Source: Centropus unirufus (lineage: Eukaryota > Chordata > Aves > Cuculiformes > Centropidae). From it: DNA of 64,000 bases. The notes below the pieces were generated by a model. It was given only the letters and a program-made list of their open reading frames with translations, searched no databases and was not told the origin of the DNA. Both the position numbers and the translations under genes were made by a program. The stretch lies in assembly GCA_013397695.1 (NCBI GenBank), contig VYZI01000325.1, positions 304,612 to 368,611 of the forward strand, in the 5' to 3' direction. Of the stretch, positions 1-12,196 are shown piece after piece; positions within the stretch are counted from its first letter, which is position 1; each line of letters opens with the position of its first letter.

Positions 1-2384
1 AATCTTGGCCTATCAAATTAAAATTAGTAGGCAGCAAACTCTGGACACAGTGGGTTGGACTCATCAGATAAGGTATCACTGTCCACATAATACGCAGTCA
101 GCTCAGGCTCCTTTCGTACTCACCAGATAGAAAGTGGCATATAATGATGTTAAGTGCTTCATCAAGTGCACATGTACATTCAACCCAGGGCAGCAAATTA
201 TCCTTTTAAAGCAATGTGAGACATTCCATCTGCACCACAAGCTGATGTCTACAGTCCTTCAGTGGGCAGCCAATATGGACCAGCTAAAACGTAGATCAAG
301 ATACAGAACTAGAGAGTCATCTAGGAAATACAGCATCTCCTATTTGAAGGCTACTGCTGCCATTTTGTAAATAACAATTATTCTATCAACTGATACATGG
401 TAAAGATTGGCAAATAAGGGACGAGTTCTCAATCACTTTTTCTTATACATTCAAATATGCTAATACAGCTAACTTATGGCCTTTTAGTTTTTTAAATTGC
501 TTTGTTACTCTTCTGGTTTTGTATGCTGCCATTGTGCATTGCATAAGGATCACTTATTGAGTGAGGAGAAGGTGGGGAAGAGTGATGAACCTCCATTAAA
601 ATGGAAAACACAGCCCTGTAATACTACATATTAAGCACGGAGATAAATTTGTTTTCTGATGAGAAATAAAGCAGACCCTTGAACTTAAAAGTCAATGACA
701 GAAAAAAATTAACATAAAGATATGATTTACAGTAGTAAAAGAAAGTTATTCTGGAGTCAATAATTTTTCAAAAGGATTAACAGAGCATATGCAGCATTAC
801 CTATAATGAGATGGGATGAGTATGGCAAGCTCAATTTGCATGCTATTTAGATTCAACAGATATTTAAACTGTTGATATCTAAAGTGCTCTTGTTGTGACA
901 GTAAAGGTAGGGGTCCTGTACATCTTCTGAAAATTAACACAGTTCGAAGAAAATGGTAAAAATTGCAATCCGTTCGGTATCTAGTGGGATTTAAACTATT
1001 TCAGAATGATAGCTCTTTAGACAACTAGATTTCCTTTTTATCATCAGGTCACGGAGGCTGTTAAAACAGGAATCAAGGCAACTTTTTGAATTCAGATATA
1101 TCTGCCCCTGGGATTCAACCAAGAATTTAATGTCAAATGGAAAACAGTAGGCAAGCATGAATTGTGAATTCATCACTGCTATCTTTTCAACAGACTAGAA
1201 TTTCTTTGTTTGAAAAAATAGACATTAGAGTACATGAAAATAAAAATATTTTGAACAGCAGTTTCTGTAGGGCTTCTACCTGATGAAATTTCAGAAAAAG
1301 TTCAGTATAAAGTTTTGGTGAACAAAGAAGATTATTAGTTTTCCTTCCACATGACAAATAGATAAATACCTCTATGCTAAACACAATTTTAAGTACCATA
1401 CACTATTCAGGTTCACATTTTTCAATGCTTCAGCAAGCACGAAAAGATGTACTTAAACTATTACTTTCTCAGCATATAATGTTAAAAATGCCCAAACAAT
1501 TCAATCAAAAAGTATTTCAGTTGATAAATAGTAACAATTGTTTTTCCTAGACTGTCACTTACAAACATAATGTTGACTCTGAAAAAATTTTATTTCTTTC
1601 CATTTTGTACTGATATCATTACCAGCCATAATGATTCCTCAGACTGTTCTGATGCAATCTCATTGATTGTATTTGTCCTGTCAACAGCAGCCATACCACG
1701 AATCTATGTTTCCTTTTTGGTCATCTCAATGATAAATCGATAAGAATTTAGTGTGCAGCTCTTTGGATGGTGCATGCCCCATCTAATTGCTTTAGCTCAG
1801 CAAGCTAAAAAAAAAGAATTAAGAGCTACACAGTCCTTCAGTCCTTTCTCCTCCCGCAGCATATATGAAGGAAAAATATAATTACAAATGACATAAAAAA
1901 TCCAGCTACAATGAACAAAAAGAAGTGGTTGCATTTGCTCCTATCAGGCAGAATGTATTGGATTCTAACATATATTCAGATTAATATATAGACAATTCAA
2001 ATCTGGAAGTATTTGTATCAGAGGAAATAAATCGTTACCTGGGATTGGGCTTGTTTTCTCTTCTGCGTGATTAATTAAACAGAGCCAGGTATCTATTATA
2101 TTTTGACACTAGAGTTAGTGACTGCTGCTGATACACTGATCCAACAGTCTATAAAAATGAAGGAAAAAAAGAAGGTCTAGGTAGAACTAGAGTTTATATC
2201 AAATCAAAACCACCGCACAAAATGCTTACATGAACCTAACAAACTTGCAGAAAGATAGAAAGGGGGTTGCCTGATCAACCCTTTGTCTGTCATAGCTAGT
2301 GGCTATTGGATGGAGAAGGAGAGATGGGTTCTCTTAAGAGTAAAGGCAAGCACAGAAAATAAAGAAAGAATAAAGAAAAAGAAA

Positions 2385-2425
2385 CTGGCAGACTGTCTAT
2401 GGATTGTCTATGGACCATCTGCCAG
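2385..2425. repeat. Small hairpin with a doubled 10-mer in its loop
   Basis: Perfect 8-bp arms CTGGCAGA (2385-2392) and TCTGCCAG (2418-2425) flank a loop holding TGTCTATGGA twice (2394-2403 and 2405-2414). It lies in a purine-rich stretch. No function is implied; arms of this length do occur by chance. Confidence 0.5.
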
Positions 2426-3415
2426 GGAAGAACAAAATGTCAACAGAAAGGATTCTAGGGGTTCTTTGCTGCATTGTTGAATCTTTGAGAAAGACGAAGA
2501 ACTTACAAGGGAACAAAGAAAATAATTTTCAGAGAAAGGATGGCTTTTATAATGGGAAGGAAGCTCCATGGAAGACTGGGAGCTAAATGCAGAGGCCAGG
2601 TACAAATGAAGCTCAATCAGTGAGAGGAGAGACAAGCTGCAGAAGTGCATGGTGTCTCCCCCGTACTATTTCCATGTTCACAAAAGCAATAAAGTCACTT
2701 TGTTTTTTTAAAAATAAAAACAATCCAGGCTAGAAAGAAGTCCTAGCATATCTCCTGTGGTGCTAACTCCCTTTATGCCACGAGCCTCCAGAACTGCTTA
2801 GCACTGACATTCAAATGCTGGGTAGAAATGGATATTCCTCTCCCAGTCCTTTTAAGATTTCTTGACCAGAAAACAGATTTCCTGAATGCTTCAAATTCAG
2901 ATCTTATAAGGATTCATAATTGAGCTTATGCCCCCCAAAACAGGCAGGATTCAAGAAATTAAACCTATGGGCTGACAAGTTTGTCATAGGCTTCTCGAGA
3001 TATTCACTATTCACGAGTGTGGTGAATTGTATTCTCTTACATGGATGATGATCGCTTGCTCCCCGGGGAAAGACAGTGAGAAGACAGTTTTTGGCCTGAC
3101 ATGACCATTCTGCACAGCTGAACTGGCAAAGCCTGACTCAGTCCCAAACCACCCTGCAATAAGGTGAGAATGGTGCCATTAAAGAAGCCTTCACCAGAGC
3201 AAACTGAAAGTGACAAGTGGATGGATGGATCTACAGCCAGTTCACGTCCATGCCAGAAGCAAGAAGGTCTCAACAACATTTTCCCGTTTAGATTTCCAAA
3301 AGGATAATGTAAAAACTAATGTCTGCTGAACTGAAGGCAAGAACAGCAAGAAAGATGGTGATGTGGCATAATGAGGTTACAAACCAGACAACAATATGTC
3401 TGCAGTATAAGAACG

Positions 3416-3847
3416 TCATATAACCATTTTTTGAGTTGCCTGTATCAACTCAGAAAGAAACATAGTCTCTATCAAGAAAATGTATTGCAGCAAGTCCCTT
3501 TGTTGATTTAGGACAGCAGCGCTTACCTTTCCTTCAAAGCCATCAGAGAGACAACTGTATATTGTGGAAATACAGTGGGGACATGGATTAATTTCAAACC
3601 TATCACATAATCTGGTGAGATTTCCCCTGAGATCTCCTAACACTTTGCAGCACCGTGAGCCATTATTTCCATACTTATTGGAAATAATGTCTGAGCCCAG
3701 TAAAGGAACAATATTCCCACTGAGAGTTGTCATGACAGGAGTGGAATTAATTCTTTTTGTCACTGTACACATCAAGGGTCTTTTTGGCATTAATAGCATG
3801 TAGCCCAAATAATATTTAAATCCATGATGATACGATATACCACACAA
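3416..3847 (-). other. Unrecognised 143-codon minus-strand ORF with an internal splice-donor-like site
   Basis: An uninterrupted ATG-started frame, long for this AT-rich sequence. I recognise no domain or family. On the minus strand a good donor-like sequence (AAG|GTAAGC) falls at about 3531-3532, so the right-hand part (about 3533-3780) could be an internal exon rather than a whole ORF. The peptide just before the donor reads CPHCISTIYSCLSDGFEGK, with a CxxC pair. No signal peptide or membrane segment is obvious. A plus-strand ORF (3564-3803) overlaps it, so the open frame may simply reflect a local lack of stop-rich sequence. Chance ORF, decayed pseudogene or real exon all remain possible. 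Confidence 0.15.
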
Positions 3848-4914
3848 CAGAATTACCTAGGGCCTCCAACATTTGGATATGTTCCTTGCTACATTTATTG
3901 AATGCAAGTCAGAATTCATCTGCATTTACATAACCCTGATGCAACTCCACCATCTTCAGTGGTCAAGCTCCTGGATTGCACCTGTATGGAAATAGGGCTG
4001 GATCTGTGACAAAATAGAGAAACTCAAGATCCTTTTAAAATGCAGCAATTGAGGAGCTAGACCTTAATCACAATAAGCTGTCATAGTTTAGAGCATGAGC
4101 ATGAAGCTTTCTTTTTTTTTTATCATAGATAAATTAATTCATTCTTATTATGGAGTTACTTATCTATTTTAAGTGTTCTCCATGTGCTTGCTGTGACCAA
4201 ATGTGGACAGAACCCTTTGTGTTTCACTATGAAACTAGCTGTGCTGGCATCTTGGGATGTACTGAAGACTCAGCTATATTAAAATAATTTTTAGATTTCC
4301 AAGCCGTTCCCCTGAAAACTTTTAACAAATATTTCTGGCTCATTTCTGCAAGTAAACTTTTTCCATTTTTAGTAGATCTATTTCTCTTACCTGATTCATA
4401 CAAGTGTGTATGTAACACTGCAATTTGTCTCCATGGAAACAACTGTTGGGTCACTATAGCTGATGTCACTGAATGAATCAAGTATGAAAATGTTGGGAAT
4501 GATTAAAAAAACCCACCAAAAATCAAACCATCAATCTTCTAAACAAATTCAGTAACAATTTGGAACGACTCAGAAAGAAATTCAATTGAGTGTGATGATT
4601 TAATTTCAGTTTTCAAAATTGCAGGGTGTTTTTAAACTTTTTATATTTCGCTGTGGGCAGCAGTGACTGACTAAAACCCAATAAAATGGGTTCTAGCAAG
4701 CACATCCCATGCCCAGCACCACATCTCACAATGAGTCTTGCAGCTTCAAAATTGTCTCTGCCAAAACTTTCGTAGGAAGCTGAGGCATAGCAGTCTGTTC
4801 CCTCAGAGCATGCTGAGACCTGACTTGCCCACTTAATTAATCACTTAACCATCCTGGCCAAAAAGGTTGAACTTGCAGCTGTCTGCAAACAGCCTGCCAC
4901 TGCCCAGCAGCTTT

Positions 4915-4942
4915 ACATACGTATATATATATATATATATAT
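4915..4942. repeat. (TA)n microsatellite
   Basis: Uninterrupted TA dinucleotides from 4922 to 4942, preceded by ACATACG. A simple sequence repeat, likely to vary in length between individuals. Confidence 0.9.
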
Positions 4943-6439
4943 CCCTCCATTTTCCTAAAAGAAATAACCATAGGCGAGAAATCTTTTCAGCTGTCATGCC
5001 CTACTCATGTCAATGCTACAGCAATGCCTATTTTATGGATCAACATTGATTTCATCCAGGTTTCTGTAAAGCTTTGGGTGAAAAATGTTGGAAAGGGAAA
5101 GAGAGATACCATTTCATAATGAAGGGCATCCTTTTGGAGATTTACCCATAGCTCAAGTACAAATGCAAGATAACCACATTTTTATTTAAATAATATATTT
5201 CTGTATTTAGCAGCAAAGCAAATAAACCCATTTAGGATTTTGACTAGCTTAAAATTTTTTCAGGTATTTCTTTTAGCTTCTGGAAGCATACAGCTAAAAG
5301 TGCTGTTTCAAGGTAATTCTAACTTTAGAGATAACAATAAATCATATTTACCATATTATCGTAAAGTCTTAAAGCTTTATTTTTTTGTCACATTTTGCAT
5401 GAAAAGGTAACCTCAGCTTTATTTCTTAAATAATATTTTCTATGCTGAATTAGAAGCAGCCACTTTCATTACCATCACACATGAAATCTCTGGGGGACTA
5501 AACTTTAGGAGACATTCTCAAAAAAAGAAGCGTTTTTTTTATAGCCTTACTAATTAAACGTAACTAATTTACAAGCACTCTGGAATTGCAGGTATTAAAA
5601 AATAATAAAACCCCCAAGTGCTTTTGCTTTGCATTTGATAGATGTTATGTTCACTCTTTCCTTTTGAGGGAAAATTAGGAGGAAATAATATCAGGTGACA
5701 GTGAAGTTCATCATTGCAGGTCGATTGAAATTGTCATGATTCATTAACATCTGTGCAACTAGTAAATAATTGAGTTAATTTTAGGGCAACTTTGAATCAT
5801 CTTATTTTGTTAATTTAATCAACTTTTGCTCTTCTCCACATAATATTGCAGATGTATACTGAACTAAGTTGGAAGTGACTCTTCACTCTGCAGCCTTCAC
5901 AAATACCAGCTGTTTGAAAACTTTCAAAACCATCAACTGTATTAAATGCCAGCCTCCAGAAAAGAGTTCAACACAAATAAAGCATCATAATTACAGAGAA
6001 AAAAAAGAAAAAAAAAACAAAAACAAGAGAGCCGAAGAGGAGGCTTTCTTTAACCAGATTTACATTGAAATATCAATTTGCGTTGTCTCTAAGAATAAAA
6101 ATGCTAAAGTCTGCAGGATACTAATGCAGAAAGATTACTTCTCTGGAAACATTCCCAAAAAACAGCTCTTGTTTGAAAAATTTAGTCAGTCCTCAAATGC
6201 TTCTTTGTGACGCTGCATTAGCCCAATTAAATCACATTAAAAAAAAAAAGTGCACTGCATGTGGATCTTCCAGCTTTGGCTTATGAAAAACACTATTTTC
6301 AAAGAAAGGAAACATCTTTTTTGAAGCTTAGTTTTATTTGGAAATAAGTCACAATTCCTGGCTAATGTGAGCTATTCATTTATTTTTCATAGGATGTCTT
6401 CTGATCTCTTAGCACAGTTCCTCCTCATTTCCAAAAGAC

Positions 6440-6800
6440 ATTCTATTAATGCTAGATTTGATATTGAACATGACAATATTTAGGTAGCACCGTGGGCTTT
6501 TCTACGTAAAATTTAAGCTGTGAAGATATGCACTTGCAAAAAGGGCAATTACTCTTCAGGTTTGTATTTTGAAAATGCAAACAAGTCACTTGTGGATTAC
6601 TGGCAGCTACATCTTGGTCTCTGACACGTAACTGTTTGTTATTAATATGCAAAGCGATTAATGCAATTATAAATACGGAAAAGAAAAATATCAACACTAT
6701 TTACATTACTTAGTTACTAGAAGGTAAAATACTTTGTCAGCTGTAGTACAATACAAATTGCTGCAAAGCGTTTAATACAATTATAACATGCATATATTCA
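6440..6800. promoter_or_regulatory. Candidate conserved non-coding segment with a duplicated TAAT-type motif
   Basis: Two 24-bp segments, 6649-6672 and 6763-6786, are identical at 22 positions. Each starts GCAAAGCG, has a central TTAAT and ends CAATTATAA. Starts are 114 bp apart in the same orientation. Both carry a CpG, which is rare here, and TAAT/ATTA cores of the type bound by homeodomain proteins. The copies are not part of a tandem array and match no repeat I know. A regulatory element is an inference; nothing in the sequence proves function. Confidence 0.3.
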
Positions 6801-9800
6801 AAGCACTACAGTTTATATTCTAGGTCTGTCCTCCTGGGATCAATTTATGATACTCTATGCTGGGTATCTTGTCTTGATAAAATAATGATACTTCTTTCCC
6901 ATGTTGCTACATTTGGCTATCGCACACTTTATGCATGGGTAGGATTACAGGGCCAGGCATGGCAAAGTAAATAGTAAATACACATTGCTGAGATGGGCAG
7001 GGATGGGAAGCAGAAGGCATGATTGGTATCAATACAAAAAGCACTACACCTGAGTGTGCAGCTACCTCTGCAATTTGGAAAGATTTTCCTTAAGCAAACA
7101 TAGTAAAAAGGCACAACAGAATTAATGGCAGATTGTATCCACTTCTTCGCTATTGTCATTGGCTTCTTGAGCGTTCATATTAAAAAACCTACTCAAAATT
7201 AAGGTCTTCACCCCATGTGCGCATGGCATGCATTGACAGGTAGCAAGTCTGCAATGGAGGCTCAGTAGGTGTACAGAAGTTATTCTGATAGATGACAACG
7301 AGATAGGTGAGTACTGCAAGGTGGACAAAATATACTCATATCATAAGGAGACTGTCACTTCCTTAAATACTCAAAGTCATTAAAGCAGAAAGACTGCCTC
7401 ATATTCCTTCATTTCCCAGCATTTAGAATTAAACTTGTGTTCAGAATTACTGTTATGAACAGTAATAAGCCCTAAACAAGTCTATTTCAAAGCTTTTTAT
7501 TTGTGCTTTATTTTTTTACATCTGATCACATTGTGTAACATGTATGCTGACATCCTCAATTAAAGGCAACATGTGTTACTTGGTAACATACATCATGTTT
7601 ACCAGCGTGACTCAGCCACAGCCCTTCCAGGGAATCAGAAGACATTGCTTCCAGATTCCCAGGTACCCAAGTGGCATCCACATTTTCCAGCACTGCAAAG
7701 GGAGACAAATGGTTGCAATGCCAAGCCAATTGAGAAAAGGGAAATAGTTTTAGCACATTACTTCTTTGCCTAATGTTAATAAATTGAAGGGACAATAATG
7801 CAGAGACATACATTATCAAATACAGCGGAGTGCCTAGACAGGGAAATAAATTAAAAGCAAACAGGGAACCACTAAAAGCTGACATCTTCTCCAACTAAAC
7901 CAAGCTGCTACTGCCCAGTTGGTGCTGACTGGTGCACAGTCCTGCTTTGTTTCCCAGCTGATGCATGGTGCTGACCCAAAGCTCACCAAGACTAACATAG
8001 TCCTTTTTCAATGAAGCAGCAAGTAAGAACAACAATAGATAAAACATCTGTATGCACTCCTGGCTGCAGGCTGGCTGAGGACTTTTTGCTGAAACAGCCT
8101 CGAGGCCGCACATACTCTCTTCCTTGCAGGCCATGTACCCAAGGAGCAAACACAGTGGTCAGTTCCCACTGTTTCATCCGTGCTCCTCTCTCCTCTCAGT
8201 ATTGCTCCCTTGCTCAAGTACTCCAGCAAGGAGGTGTTTGAGCAATTGCCCATTCAAATCTGGCACTGTCTGCTGCAGCATACAGTCCTGCTTGTAAGGG
8301 GAGTAAAAAAGCCACCCTACACCACTGGAGTGGTCTTGTGGGCTATGGAGAACTGCAAGACTATCAGCTACCTTCCTCCTTGTTACTGTTGGGCTGTGCA
8401 ACACCTTGGGTCATGCAGCTACACGGGACTGCCTCTGCCGTAGAAAACTGCTGCCTCCTGTTAACCCACTGCAATGACCATGCAGCTGTGCCAAAGGGAT
8501 CCATGCCTCCATGCCCAGGAAATTTGCTGTACAGTCGGAGGGGGGACGGTACATCTCTGCCAGCTAAACTTCCCTGGCTTCTGTTTGTTTGTCAAAATCT
8601 AACACTAATGTCTGTATTTAATCTTTCAGGTTTGTGTTCAGTTTTTTTAAAAAAAATAGGTTGGAGTGTGCCAGTTATTTCTCCAAGGTTTTAGAACACA
8701 AACTTCACAGTTCTTCTGCTGTTTGGCACAGGCTGCCACAGACGGAAGACAGATAGCTGTCCGCCAAAGTTTAAAAAGGACCAGATTTTCTTTTGTTTAG
8801 AAATTTTAGCTGTTTAGTACCCCTAATTGTACTGTCAGCCAGACCAACCCCTCCCTTCCTAGCAGTGCATACACAAACGAACAAGGAGGACCATTGCCCA
8901 TGCAGGACTCACACTTGCAGAGATGTCTGCAGTGCACTGGGACTGCCTTTATGGTTAGTTTTTTAAAGAAACGGGGCAACTTTTTCTAACCTGGCTTGGA
9001 AAGCTCTGAAACTTGCATACCTTTCTGCCAAAAGGAAGCTCATTTAATGAAAGAGAAAGAAAACAATGTTGCCCAGTAGCCATTTCAGCTGGGAATATTT
9101 TGTATTTCTGAGTCTGTCCAACCCAAACATCTGAGGTAAGTTGCTGAATTGGTGCATGCTTTTGCTAGGTCAGCTGCGCTCCTTTCCCAGCTGATGGATG
9201 CTGATTTAGGCTGACCTCAAGCCCTGCTGCTTCCTCCCCCCAGAGTTACAGCCTTTCTCTGTTATCACACCTGATCTTCCACAAAAATTCCTGCACCTCC
9301 CAGGCTCACGACAACAACCGTTCAAGCATAAGTTAACACAAGACAACTCAACATAACAGATTTCTTGTTTTTCATTTTTCTATCAGGTGCACACACATGC
9401 TACAAAGACTGTTGTTCATCACTTAATACTTTCCAAACTTTGCTGAGCATGTTCAAGTGGGATAGTGCTTTTGCCAACAGGGCAGTGCTGCTACTTCTTT
9501 TTTTTTGCCCTTTTTTTTTCTTTTAAAGTAAAAAGTTGTTTAAAGCAATTCTGTTTGAGTTAAATTCACAATTTATGCTCAATAGGCTGTCTTGTGCTGT
9601 GTCCAAAACTTGCACAGGAACATTGTCACCTTTTCCCGGAATCTTGCAGCCTGGGGCATGGGGCTCCATATTCTGCTCTGGCTGACCTTGAGAGCGAATA
9701 CTTCAGGATTTGAAGATTTGTTCCTTATGCAGAAGGGTTATGCTACTGGGTGGTTCCTTCATGACTGTTTTCAGGGAGAAGTTTCCAGGAGCAACAGAAA

Positions 9801-10180
9801 GTAAACTCTGCCATGAAAGTCCCACAGTGCTTACTGCTTTCTTCCTTTCTGCATAATGCTTTGGAAAAAAATCAGGGAGAAAATGAATGCTGACAACTGA
9901 CAGGCCTGAGTCAGTGTCTTGAGGAAAGCACAGAAACATGACACCCTCTGGACAAGGTCACTGGTGGCAAGAGGGGAGAGAATAGACGGCTGGTGGACTC
10001 TCAGGTGAGTATTAGAAGCTGCAGGTGAACCAAGGCCACGTGCCCTACTAATAGCAGCAGCTTCCTGCTCAAAATAAGAAGCAGGTTCACACATTTGTTC
10101 TCCATTTGGGTTCACACATAATCTGCAACACAGATGTTCAGAGGGCACAAAGGGGACACCCAGCAGAGCTGGCTGCAAAA
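6801..10180. other. Unassigned sequence, with a GC-richer block at about 7.9-8.6 kb
   Basis: The segment at about 7880-8570 is visibly richer in G and C than its surroundings and is open in several frames on both strands. That is what raised GC does to stop codons, and it is not evidence of a gene. No repeat family, TATA/polyadenylation pairing or splice structure could be tied to the block. An eroded LTR or other old repeat is possible. The rest is AT-rich unique DNA with poly-T tracts near 9500. Confidence 0.45.
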
Positions 10181-10665
10181 GAAAATTTACAGGAATGACA
10201 GCAAGTTGCCTTTTACAGCAGGCTCCCTAGAGGCAGTAAAAGGGAAGCTCATTCTGCTATTTTTTTTCTGAAGCTCCTCCTTGTCTAAGATCCCACTGCT
10301 GCCAATCTCCAGAGACTGAAAGTGAATTAAAAAGAGGAGGGAAAGACAAAAACATATGGGAAAGCAAAGTAAATGAGCAAAGGCAAAAACAAAGCAGAAC
10401 AAATGACACCAAAGAAATGTACCCCAAAAGAGGGAATAATAAAAAAGGAGAGCAGCAAAGGCACGTCAATAGAGTGCATTCTTTTCTTAAAGGATAAGCA
10501 ACTTACTTGAGGGTCCTCAACACCAAAAACTGGTCATGGATTTCATCCATAAAAACTTAAGCTTTCCCCATTATAAGTCTCTTGAAAGTTTGTCATACAC
10601 ATCAAGGTAAGTTCAATTGTTTTATCTATGTATTCAGGAAACATTTTCCACTTCAGAGCAGAGAC

Positions 10666-10700
10666 TTGTCTAGGTCTATAAAATTGTCTAGGTCTATAAA
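10666..10700 (+). repeat. Tandem duplication of a 17-bp unit
   Basis: The unit TTGTCTAGGTCTATAAA occurs at 10666-10682 and, after one base, at 10684-10700. Weaker echoes (AGTATAAAATC) follow to about 10720, suggesting a short decayed 18-bp-period array. Confidence 0.8.
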
Positions 10701-11423
10701 CTCTTTAGAAAGTATAAAATCTTTAAAAACTTCTATTGTATCCCTTTCTCCATTGTTAGGAGTTCAGCAGAGTTTCAAGCTTCATAAACTATGACCTGAC
10801 TTTTCAGAAGAAATCATCTAAAAATTGCTTCATTATATGCAACAAAGTATTTCTGAAACTGCATGATTATTTTCCATAAGTGTACCAAGCGAGATATTCA
10901 GATTCACTGAAATACTTGAGAAAATTTCCAGGAACTGCAACATACCCAAGATTTTGACCTTTATGGCAATTTTCTTCCCAATATTCAGTGCCATTTGTGT
11001 TGCCTTTACTACTTAAGCAGTTGCAAAGAAAACCAAAGGAAGCACAGACAAAAAGCCATTTAAAGCACAGCCTCAAATATGGGTGGCGATCAAGAGTAGA
11101 GCTACTTGCTCCAGCTGACTAATTTTACATTCAAACTTCTTACTTGCTTGTGGAGAGTCATCTTTTCATTCAGTATGAAGTTAAACTTGTAAGTTTGGCT
11201 ACGCATTTCCCTCTGAGCAATTGTAAGCATCACACTTCACAAATTCTTCCATACAAATATCATACGTGCTATTGAAAATTCAGCAGGCAGAGATCTGTTA
11301 TACTGTCCTATTCATGGTAGCTGAGATTTATCAAAAGACTTAAGTTCAGAATCTAACTGTCAACAAAAGTCACATACACACCAAATCATCCAACAAAAAC
11401 ATTAATGTATCCAATACACATAC

Positions 11424-11497
11424 CTATTTAACGCAGATGTTCTCCCAGTTTCAAGAAGCATATAACCACGTATTGTTTCAAGTTCAGAGTCCAAGAT
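11424..11497 (-). other. Candidate internal exon of an unidentified minus-strand gene
   Basis: On the minus strand, a strong polypyrimidine tract and acceptor (ATTATCTCCTTTTTAG) precede 74 bases ending in a good donor (GTATGTG). One frame is fully open and reads like real protein (ILDSELETIRGYMLLETG, then RTSALN); the other two contain stops. A possible short upstream exon at 11959-11993 (AACTGCCACG...AAAGAG|GTAACG) would join in phase and add LPRSAFLDKKE. I cannot name a protein with this sequence. Pseudo-exons of this quality do arise by chance in a 64-kb window, so this is only a candidate. Confidence 0.2.
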
Positions 11498-12196
11498 CTA
11501 AAAAGGAGATAATATATATTTTTAAAAGCCACTGAAAGTATGGGGCTTAAGCATACAAAAGAAAAAATATTGTGCAAAATTACTGTTTAGGAAGTAGTCT
11601 ATGAACTCATCCTTCTAAAGTAGCGCATCATGTTGCGTGATAAAAATGTCTCTGATAATTTATAGGGTATTAAATTTAAGACATATAATATTGTATAGAT
11701 TCTTAGGCAACTTCTGCATACGAGTTCATAAGTAAAACTTCTGAAAATCATAAAATTTTCAAATAGTAATTTTGCTACAACTCTCTGTAATGCAAGAACA
11801 AAACCAACATATTGAATATGCAAAACTGCCAGTGGCATATCTGAAAACATAAATGATTTAGGAAACCAGAAGCATCCCTATGTACATTTAAGCAATATTC
11901 TGCTTTTAGTTTGCAGCAAGACAGTGGCATGAAAAATCAAGGATATCATGTGCGTTACCTCTTTCTTGTCCAGAAATGCTGAACGTGGCAGTTCTGCTAC
12001 AGGTATGAAATTCTAGATGTACATTTTTTTGTAAGCATATGTAATAACACCTAATCACAATTAGTCTTAGCGTCTCAGTAAATTTTCCTGGTGAAACTTG
12101 CACAGTGACCCTGAGTATAATGCATTTGAACAGTCTAATGTGCTTAAGAAAGTAGAAAAAAAGGGCAGGAGGACTCATGGGGAGAAAGAAAGATGC

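Larger units (their letters stand above)
1..6430. other. Unique AT-rich non-coding DNA
   Basis: No recognisable gene or repeat family. The stretch is AT-rich and CpG-poor, with scattered A and T runs. It contains a small hairpin at 2385-2425, a (TA)n tract at 4922-4942, and two minus-strand stretches (124-202 and 3416-3847) that have some exon-like properties and are listed separately. Short ORFs elsewhere have the length and composition expected by chance. Intergenic or intronic DNA is the most economical reading. Confidence 0.6.

Noticed and set aside
5869..6210. 113-codon plus-strand ORF
   Set aside because: Its lysine-rich centre is a low-complexity A-rich tract; no other support.
9875..10003. 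Plus-strand acceptor and GTGAGT donor around 10002
   Set aside because: Every frame between them has an early stop.
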